Under the pieces are notes generated by a model. It did not search any database. It was not told where the DNA came from and worked only from the letters and a program-made list of their open reading frames with translations. Below, piece by piece: positions 48,360 through 64,000 of a stretch of 64,000 nt of DNA. The position numbers were made by a program, and so were the translations under genes. Source of the DNA: Beta vulgaris subsp. vulgaris (Eukaryota; Streptophyta; Magnoliopsida; Caryophyllales; Amaranthaceae). The stretch lies in contig NC_079202.1 in the NCBI RefSeq assembly GCF_026745355.1, positions 58,968,622 to 59,032,621 of the forward strand, in the 5' to 3' direction. Each line of letters starts with the position of its first letter. The stretch's first letter is position 1.

Positions 48360-49246
48360 GTCATATTGGTATTTAGAAGTTGAAAAGGCAAATCGATCAA
48401 CATGTCGAAGTCTAAGAGTTCGAAGATGCTCCAGTATATCAACTATAGAATGCGGGTCACTATTCAGGACGAGCGTCAACTCGATGGAAAATTCATGGAC
48501 TTCGTCACATGAACCTTGTTCTCGGCGATTGTGAAGAATTTTGAGAGCTTCCTCCCATCAAGGCAAACAAATCCAACAAAACAAACCCTGACGAGGGAAG
48601 AGAAGAACGCCGAACCCTTGGCCTTGTCCTCATTAGAGGTGAAGAGGTCATTTCCATGAAGGTTGAAGGTCCTCCCCCTCCTGAAGAGTCACGTGCCAAG
48701 TCTATCGGTGCTGCTGCCATGGCAGGTCCAGGTCTTGGCCGAGCTGCTGGACGAGGTATTCCGATGGCACCTCTTACTCATGCTTAGCCCGATTTGGCTG
48801 GTCCAGTTCGTGGTGTTGGTGGTCCAGCCCCAGGCATGATGCAGCCTCAGATCTCTCGGCCACCACTTCCAGCCCCTCAACTCTCCGCTCCTTCAATGAA
48901 TTACCCAGGTGCTCCTGTAATCCGGCCGTCGGGTTAACAGATCCCTGGATACCCACCTCAGATGCCTCCCCCAGGCCAGTACCCCCCTGGGTCAAGGCCT
49001 GGTTCGGGTCCTCCTGGGCCATTCCAGATGCCGCCTCCACATTATTCCCAGCATCCCGGGATGCCTGCACCTCCGCCCATGATGCGCGGCCTGCCTCCTC
49101 CGCCTAAGCCTGGAATGCAAGCTCCACCTCCTTGCCCCGGCATGCCACCACCCCCTGATGGACAGGTGCCAGTTTATGGACCTCCTCGTCCAGGGATGCC
49201 ACCTCCTCCAAATCCTCAACAGCCACCTCAGAACCAGCAGCAATAA
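48360..49246 (+). pseudogene. SmB: SmB/B'-type snRNP core protein gene, inactivated
   Basis: After an acceptor-like TATGTGCAG (48358-48359) the ATG at 48402 opens the Sm fold (SKSSKMLQYINYRMRVTIQD, GKFMDF). A loss of about four bases near 48504 shifts the frame. From there one frame runs to the TAA at 49244-49246 and carries the second Sm motif (HMNLVLGDCEEF), IRGEEVISM, the GRAAGRG tract and the long Pro/Gly/Met-rich tail typical of SmB. Three in-frame stops occur (TGA 48542, TAG 48785, TAA 48935), each explained by one C-to-T change in an Arg or Gln codon. SmB normally forms the heptameric ring on U1, U2, U4 and U5 snRNAs. As written only about 36 residues could be made. An active copy is expected elsewhere in the genome. 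Confidence 0.88.
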
Positions 49247-50954
49247 TTAGAGCACTGGGAAGCTTTGGTATGTTTGCGGATTATCTAATCTATTTAGTTA
49301 TATTCTTGAATTAGAGATGCTTCAGTCTCGATATTGCCTGTTTTAAATGGTTCTCCTTGCGTCTTTTTACTCACTTCATTTTTTTAATTGCACTATTTTG
49401 CTTTATCGCTAACTCTGACCATCTGTATTCGTTTGTGGTGTTCTGTTGAAGTTATTGAGGATAGCGAGGTTGATGAAGTCCTTTGTTGTATATTTCAAAA
49501 TTGGTTCAAGTATTGAGTTTGATTTCTAGGATCTACTTGATCATCATTGGTCTGTCTTGTTTTCTAAATACTGATGTGAAGTTTGTGAAAGCTGAAGGGC
49601 TGGCTTATGGAGAAATGATAACTTAAGTGCAAGTGGTTTCAAAGGGAAGGCATTGATGTTGGTGATCTGGGACTCTTTGTAGCCATAGCTGATTTTTGTT
49701 TGGGCATTTGAGATTTGATCTAAATGTTGGGTAGGAATTTAGGAAATGTTGCGAGGAAGATGTTTTTTTTATTAATTGTAGTTCATTATTCTTTGGTGAA
49801 GAAGCTTGTATCAGATGTGCCTCCCTCAACCTTTTGCCTAGGCTATAAAGATGGCATATTTTTTATTGCAAGAAAAATAATAATTCAATAAATTTTCAAC
49901 TTTTGTGTTGGATTGAATATCCGATGGAAAGTCTCTTCTTCTTCTCCCTCCTACTTGTTCAGATTTGCTTTCATGCTTCGCACTCTAATGCTCTATGTAT
50001 GTCAATGATGTGTTTTTGCATGTTAGAGACGTAACATGAATCTTCACAGTCCTAATGCTTGTTTAAGTTTTTTCGTTCTTTTATGCAATTAGCCTGATCT
50101 AATCTCTGTTGTGGTGTTGATCTACTTGTCCAAGTGCGGAACTCTATTTTACTTTTTGAATGTGTAAAAGCCCTCGCAGAAGTAAGTAAAATCTTATAAT
50201 TGCATCTTAGAATTCCTCAATTGAATGAATGCATGATCTCCTCAAGGAGATTTTAGTTCAAGGTACGAGTATCCCACAGGCCACGGATGTACTATATTCC
50301 AATTGTTTGGTTCACGTAAGATAAGAATTTTAGAACTTATTACTCGCGATGGGAGATCTGAGATCTCCATCCTGCGGAGTTGTGGGAATAGGATCCACGA
50401 GCCTTGAACGATCATAAGATTTAGAAACAATGATACTAGAATAAACGTTATAACTTTCGCTTGATTGTTTACTACAAATTTATATCCGATACATGTACTA
50501 TTTGCACCTATCAACGGCATTTTTGTAAAGATAACTTCTGAAACATCCCATAATACACGCACTATTTTTCGCTAAACCGATTTACTCGAGCTCATTGTTG
50601 TTCTATTTGACTCTTTCACACAAATGAAGTAAGTACAATATCAATTGCTACACTTTCACACACAAGTACAATATCAATTTGCAACTACAAATTGAAGGTT
50701 TTCCTTTGAATTTCTTACCCTCATTCATACCCATCCAACACTCAAATGAAGCAACTTAAACAATAACAAGTAACAACACCACAATCACATAACATTGTAT
50801 CATGCAATTCAAAAAGAAAATTGTTTGTATGAATCAACTTATCTTCATTGAAATTGAGCTTTGATTTTATCAAATTCAACTATATGAAACTCCATAAATT
50901 CATACAAAACTTCTCATTGCTAATTCTTTAATAACTAAAAAAAAATACTAAACC
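49247..50954. other. 3' flank of the SmB pseudogene and spacer
   Basis: AT-rich with no coding frame of note. The stretch to about 49830 looks like an old 3' UTR and intron-like sequence. Confidence 0.45.
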
Positions 50955-51403
50955 TTAATCATCAAGCTCCATAGCTTGTTTAGCTTTAGCTTTCGCCAAT
51001 GCTGTCAATTTTGTCTTCAATTTCTTCTTCACTTGAAATTGACTTGTTTTCTTTTTCTTCTTATCACTTCCATCAACCTTCAAACAACAATTTTCCAAAC
51101 TCATATCAACAAATTGAATAATCAAAAGCTTAAATTTCTATTTTGAAAGAAATGTCACTCAAATAAGTAACAAATTTACCTTCATTTTGCTCTTATTCGC
51201 TTGAAGCTTCATCGCTTTCTTCTCTTTCGCCTCTTTTTCTCCTAAAAATGCGACGAAAATTAGCGCAATTTTCAATCGGCGAAATTCCAATTCAAACAAC
51301 GATGAAATTGAGTTAGAAAGAATGAGAGAGAATAATAATAATTACTTCGGAGGTCGAAATCATGCTGTCTCTTGCGAGTAGCAAGATTGTTCTTCTTCGA
51401 CAT
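50955..51403 (-). CDS. Small lysine-rich conserved-type protein, three exons, 80 aa
   Basis: The exons are too short to stand out singly: 51403-51346, 51241-51180, 51077-50955. Donors GTAATT and GTAAAT and acceptors TTTTTAG and TTTGAAG are acceptable, and the phases fit (58+62+123 = 243 nt). The product starts MSKKNNLATRKRQHDFDLR, continues with a Lys/Glu helix (EKEAKEKKAMKLQANKSKMK), then a poly-Lys stretch KKKKKTSQFQVKKKLKTK, and ends AKAKAKQAMELDD. Such basic composition suggests a nuclear or nucleolar, RNA-associated protein, but no domain is recognised. The CT-rich leader and AAACCCTAAACCC box upstream (about 51480) resemble promoters of plant ribosome-biogenesis genes; this is inference. 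Confidence 0.75.
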
Positions 51404-51641
51404 CTTTTCTCTGAGATTTTCTCGGTTCAAATTTCGATTTTCTTCTTCTTCGTCTGATTAGCGGTTGTTTGGAAGAAAAAAACCCTAAACCCCCAAATTT
51501 CTTATGATTTGGTTAATTGGTACCCAAACATGTTTTTTTTTTTTAGGGTTTTGAACGTTGACGTTAAGTAACCCGGCCCAGACAACTTGTCCAACCAAAG
51601 TTGACGAGGGAACGGCCCCATAAATTTGTTTGTATCAGTAC

Positions 51642-51932
51642 TAGAGGTGATCATGGGCCGGGCCGCTTGCCAAAAAATTTTACCCATTAGTCGGGCCGGG
51701 CAGGGCTGAAATTCGGGCTGAAATTTTATGTCCAGAGCCCGCTATTTCGGGCCTGAATTAGCGGGCTTTTGCGAGCCAAAACGGGCCGGGCAAAAAAATA
51801 GACTAAAAAGTCATTTTTGGCTTGTCCAAAGCCCGCACAAAGCCAAAAAAATGCGGACGGGACAGGCCGGGACCGACCCGCGGGCCGAAAAATTCTGTCC
51901 AAAAACGGGTTGGGCCAAAATGATCACTTCAA
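51642..51932. mobile_element. hAT MITE with exact 8-bp duplication
   Basis: 291 bp, ends TAGAGGTGATCATGGGCC and GGGCCAAAATGATCACTTCAA, flanked by ATCAGTAC on both sides (51634-51641, 51933-51940). The interior is rich in GGGCCGGGC. Confidence 0.93.
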
Positions 51933-51940
51933 ATCAGTAC

Positions 51941-52440
51941 CAACTACCAAAAGAGCTTAAGCTTAATTGGTAGTTTGATACCAATATCATATGGTCTACT
52001 TCCTCCTCTTGGCAACCCAAGGATTAACCCTTGCTTGGCAAGAGCATCATGCTCGGGAGTCGCGCCCTAGTCGTAAGGTCCTGGTCCGGACCTTTACTTT
52101 ATCGGAAATACTAAGATTATGAGCGTTTTTTAAACGGTTAAGTAGAAACTAGCAACAATTGCGTTATTAATGGTACTTGGACACCTTCCTGTCTAAAACT
52201 GTAGTAGAATAAACTAATGGGCTTGGATGAGCCATCTCATGAGCTGCTTTGTTAGCCTCTTCAAAAAGTGAAGGAAAAAATAAGCAAAATATAAGACCTT
52301 TGTAATAATAACTCCTAAGTAAGACCCATCGTATTCTTTAGTTTTGAACAATTTCACCACTTGTGGACAATCATTCCACTTCTATGGAGTCGACATTACA
52401 TTGTAATGCCAACTTAAGGCCTATAAATATTACATTTGCT
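51941..52440. other. Spacer, no gene seen
   Basis: Moderately AT-rich. No coding or terminal-repeat signal recognised. Confidence 0.4.
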
Positions 52441-52444
52441 TTTG

Positions 52445-52702
52445 TTATACTTGGATCCTAAGCTTGTAGAATCCAAGACGCACCGCTACACCTTGATTGT
52501 ATCTAATCACCACTCCCCACTCCGCCTCAATATCCCCAAAGGTAGCACCATCAACATTTACCTTAAGCGAGGCTTCATCATGATGTTTCCAACCAATTGT
52601 TTCCTTTTGCTTACACCTACCTATATTCCTATTAACCTCAACGCTCTTCTCAGCCGATAAAATTTGTAGATAAGTAGCAGCACTAGCAACAATCTCATCC
52701 AA
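52445..52702 (-). pseudogene. RNase H-like (RVT_3) fragment of a retroelement
   Basis: The open frame contains LKVNVDGATFGDIEAEWGVVIRYNQG, the usual start of the plant RNase H-type domain seen in LINEs and in related host genes. Only the first catalytic Asp region is present; the remainder is missing. Confidence 0.65.
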
Positions 52703-53751
52703 ATGACGAGGTATGTTGTGGTGAATAACCGCATTAGTCTCATTCTACATACTTCATGCTATACTCACAGCCTTTGCAAGCTCATTATCTTTCAAAAACT
52801 TCATGCACCGATATACCCATTCCAAGACATTATCCCATTTCATACCACCAAAATATTCATCCCACTATTCCTACTCCCCCACACTAACTAGCTATATGCA
52901 CATGGGCAGTAGAAAACTGCATGAATATTAGTTTTAGCAATATTAACACATCTTTGACTCACTGAAGATATACTATTAATACGCCTATGCATTCATTTGA
53001 CTTTATTTACAAGCCAATGAAAAATAATAATATTTGTCTCACTATTGAAATATGTTAAACATAACACCATCTAGCTTTCTCATCCACCACAATCCTTCGT
53101 GGCAGGCACCACCACATTGGAACTCCCACGTCATTTTTCCACCCCCACACGTGATCTAGCCACTACAAAGATGTGTGAAGTCCCTCTAATCATTTCACAC
53201 ACCCACAAATGATCTAAAGAAAGTAGAATTAGACAGACATGATAAAAAAGAAAAAAAACTAGATTTTGTAAGATTAGTTTGCATTAGAATGTATTTTCAA
53301 ATTATCATATTTTTTAAGTTATATTTTGGATTGAAAAAAGGTAATATTAATTGTAATTGAGCATCGAGAAAACCTATGTAAAAAAGTAAAGGTCGAAAAT
53401 TGTATTATATTTTCATTAAATCGATAGAACACATATTAATGAACTTATTTGAATTATAGTCCCATTAACTACCATATATTTTCACCAAAGAACAAAAAAA
53501 ACAAGTGAATATTTTTTCGTTTCCACCCCACCATCTTCCTTGTGTTTTTTCTTTGACTTCTCTATCAAACAACTTCATCATCAAAGAGTCGAAAACGACT
53601 CCACCACTAATAAATTTTTTATTTTTTAAAAAATATAACCTACTATTAGACTATAGGCTATTTTCACATTTCCTTTTCAAAACTTATCTAAATTTATTAA
53701 ACCTTGTGTTTACAAGTGAAATGTCAAAATTTAGTGAATTTTTTTTTACAA

Positions 53752-54228
53752 AAACTTATTTTTTTTTTTTTTGGCAAATGAAGAGATATATTACCAAAAG
53801 AAAGGTGATTACAAGCGCTAATCACACTAGCAAGCATGCTATAATCCACCCTACATCATACAAGATTACATGATCATGCTACATCTATCCTCATCAGAGC
53901 TTCTTACAGCAATTTTAAATAACACATCTCTTATTACATTAGAAACTGGAAGAAGAGTATTAGTGAAAATTTGACTGTTACGTTGCCTCCATATTGCATA
54001 AAAGCATTTAGTAACAGCCATAACAAATAGCTTCCCATTCTTCTACCTTGCTTTCCTTTTTGTTGTTTCCAATATGCTATGGAAGTTGCTGCTCACATTT
54101 GTAAACCTCAAAGCATTACACACTCCCTGCCATACTTCATTAGCATAATCACATAGAAAGAAAAGATGATGCACTGATTCATCAGCCCTCCTGCATAAAC
54201 TACAGATGGTATTGCATAAACTTATTTT
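53752..54228 (-). mobile_element. 5'-truncated LINE with poly-A tail and probable target duplication
   Basis: On the minus strand a zinc-binding region of LINE reverse transcriptase (ICSLCRRADESVHHLFFLC) is followed by FYAIWRQRNSQIF and a stop. A 3' UTR and poly-A of about 13 bases follow (T run 53760-53772). AAACTTATTTT occurs at both borders (53752-53762, 54218-54228), which fits target-primed insertion, though part of the match overlaps the T run. Confidence 0.75.
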
Positions 54229-54339
54229 CTTCCGATGGAAAGAACGTACCAACTAGTCAACTATTAATAGTTTGATTTCTATCTTTAATTTTTTTCACTA
54301 CTCCATAGTAGAAAGCCTTGTATTATGAACCCAACCGGA

Positions 54340-54570
54340 CTATATCATAAAAAAATGATTATCTTAGAAAAAAAAAACTATGTTATACAAAAACCGACTA
54401 TATCATACAGAAGCTGACTATAAGTGATTATACCATACAAAAACCGATTATATCAAATAGAAACTGACTATACCATACAAAGACTAACTATATTATATAA
54501 AAAAATGACTATATCATACGACATTCAATACACAATAAGTTATCGTGAATCGGGTCCATTTAAGTGTTTC
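54340..54570. repeat. Dispersed repeat, related to 23945-24165
   Basis: Units of about 22 bp (CATACAAAAACCGACTATAT) followed by CACAATAAGTTATCGTGAATCGGGTCCATTTAAGTG. The same tail is recognisable at 24120-24155. Confidence 0.65.
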
Positions 54571-54989
54571 TACTTTCTACTCATATAGAAGCTATAGCCT
54601 ATGCCCTATAGTGTCCTAACTCCAAAATCCTAATAATGTCCTATAGTCCTATGTCCTATTAGCCTTTTGGCTAGAGGAAAGGTAATAATAGCAAAATGCA
54701 AAAGCTGAGAAGTAAAGATCCGAATCTCAAGTTTGAGTACAACCCACGTGCAACTCCATAAAGTCGTTTTCTTTTACTACTCATAATAATTCTCATTTTT
54801 GTGCTTCTTCCTAAATCCTACACTACTAGAGGACTAGAGGAGTACTATAATACTACTTCTCTTTTGAGTTTTGACCAATTACCACTCTCAATTATTATCT
54901 GGCGCCGTTCTGTTAAATCAACGCCCAAAATTATTACAGCCACTTTCTTTAGTCCTACCACTGTGTTTTTTTCCTTCAATTGGTTTCTA

Positions 54990-56016
54990 GTTTCAGCTTA
55001 AAGAGTAGAGAGAGAATTTTATTTAACACCCATATACCCATATCATCATAATAATGGAGTAACACCAACATAAGAGAGAGAAATTCAGTCTAGTTCTATA
55101 TTAGTCTAGTCTAAATTACTCTCCAAGATTGAAACTTTTTCTTCAAATTCTCTGTATTTGGACAATACTTCCAATTTTCAAGTCATAATTCTCTGTTTTT
55201 TCTTTTCTGTTTCAGAATCCTTCCAATTTCTGTAGATTGTGTTTGATTTTTTTTGTTGGGTATATCTTCAAATTTAATGCCCCACTTATAAATTAGATGA
55301 CCCAGTTGTTTGATTACTTGATCTGATTCAACTTGGTTTGTTCAGTTTTCAAGGTTCTTGCTTTATTTGAAGTGGGGTGCTTGTTGATTCTCAGGTACCC
55401 ATTTTCTGTTTTTTGATTGAATTTGATTTTAAGTGTGATCAAGTTTTCTGGGTATGGAAAATGGGGATCTAGGTGTGATAATATGTTCAAAATTTTCAAT
55501 TTTTTAGGGTTTTGGAATTGTGGGGAGCAAATCTGTGGACTGAAGTGAGTAGTAAGAGGATTTAATTGTGTGTAAAAAGGTGAGCAGCTCTTTACTTGTA
55601 GAAACCCTCTTCTTGATTGATAGGAAAGCAATCTGTTTGAATGTAATTTGGATTTTACTGTAAATGGATTTTGGGTTGCTATATTTATTGCTAAATTTGT
55701 TTGATCTATTTAGAATTTCTTTAGTTAGGTCATATCATATGATATTGTGTGTTGCTTGAGTTGATTTGGTGATAGTATAAAAAGCTTCTTTGATGGGACA
55801 AAACTAGAATGAGGAAGAAAAGAATTTTGCCAAGTTTTTGTCTACTTTTCTACATAATGACCTTTTGTTTGTCATGGGTTTCTTCTTTTTATGAGTGAAG
55901 AAAATAAAACTTTTTTTTTTGTTTTTTTGATGAAATTCTGAATATTCCTTCATCTTAGATTAGAGCTTTCATTTTAATGTGAATTATCTGCTTGTGCTTC
56001 AGCTTTTGTTGTAGAG
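54990..56016 (+). promoter_or_regulatory. Leader region of the BSK gene with probable 5' UTR intron
   Basis: AGAGTAGAGAGAG and CT-rich sequence near 55005-55200 look like a leader. A donor candidate is at 55394 (TCTCAG|GTACCC) or 55580 (AAAAAG|GTGAGC). An acceptor GTGCTTCAG ends at 56002, just before the ATG at 56017. The exact start is not known. Confidence 0.5.
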
Positions 56017-63843
<7,827 letters not shown>

Positions 63844-64000
63844 TCTGTCAAACTATACCACCACTTAGTTACTTGATTGAAAGGCGTCTCGTTCCTCTCC
63901 TCTGGAACTGATCTTTTGGAAACTGCAAAGTAGAAAGATATGCAGCGATTCTTTTGTCAAAAGTATTTTGCCTTCAAGTTTAACTTTGCAGCAGCATCTC
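63844..64000 (+). other. 3' UTR of the BSK gene
   Basis: Sequence after the TAA at 63841-63843 to the window edge. No poly-A signal is certain within it. Confidence 0.6.

Noticed and set aside
48505..49243. Minus-strand open frames across the SmB pseudogene
   Set aside because: Shadows of the Pro/Gly-rich SmB tail; the plus-strand protein similarity is clear.
52445..54217. One LINE joining the RNase H fragment (52445-52702) and the zinc-binding fragment (53763-54217)
   Set aside because: The latter ends in its own stop, 3' UTR and poly-A tail about 1 kb before the RNase H piece, so they are separate events.

Overview
The window is nuclear DNA of a flowering plant, almost certainly a eudicot. 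The evidence is short exons with GT-AG introns, AT-rich introns, plant-specific gene families (BSK pseudokinase, AHL AT-hook protein, kiwellin, plant SmB) and plant transposon classes. The family (perhaps Amaranthaceae/Caryophyllales) is only a guess. No bacterial-type operon, CRISPR array, rRNA gene or tRNA gene was seen.

Layout. 1-7996: 3' part of a plus-strand Ty3/gypsy chromovirus (end of an extra ORF, gag, pol, chromodomain, 2.6-kb 3' LTR). 7997-8464: G-rich minisatellite and poly-T. 8530-17574: a nine-exon gene encoding a Sen1-like helicase remnant fused to a UvrD/TRANK1-like helicase and a long helical region, with a pseudogene fragment of a paralogue at 18.5-18.9 kb. 20300-21556: a non-autonomous Mutator-like element with a 9-bp target duplication and telomere-like repeats in its TIRs. 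21.6-24.3 kb: MITEs, one nested in another. 24377-24937: an intact kiwellin gene, followed by a broken tandem copy. 26143-28976 (minus): an AHL gene with five coding exons. 30-34.4 kb: transposon graveyard (Helitron, hAT elements with 8-bp duplications, a SINE with a 17-bp duplication). 34.6-49.2 kb: an SmB-type snRNP gene that is now a pseudogene; a complete 11.8-kb copy of the same gypsy family (35260-47043, minus, TSD ATTAT) and a small Helitron lie in its inferred 5'-UTR intron. 50955-51403 (minus): a small three-exon gene for an 80-residue lysine-rich protein. 51.6-54.5 kb: hAT MITE, LINE pieces and other repeats. 56017-63843: a BSK-type receptor-like cytoplasmic pseudokinase gene with ten coding exons.

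The host genes look functionally unrelated: RNA/DNA helicase, apoplastic defence protein, chromatin protein, splicing factor pseudogene and brassinosteroid-type signalling kinase. The most unusual content is in the gypsy family. An acidic repeat-bearing ORF lies in sense between leader and gag, with splice-acceptor-like sequences directly before both the extra ORF and gag, and there are two polypurine-tract-like sites. The paired LTRs differ mainly by one-base indels, so some apparent frameshifts may be sequence error. Exon borders were set by reading splice signals and checking phase by eye; no database search was run.
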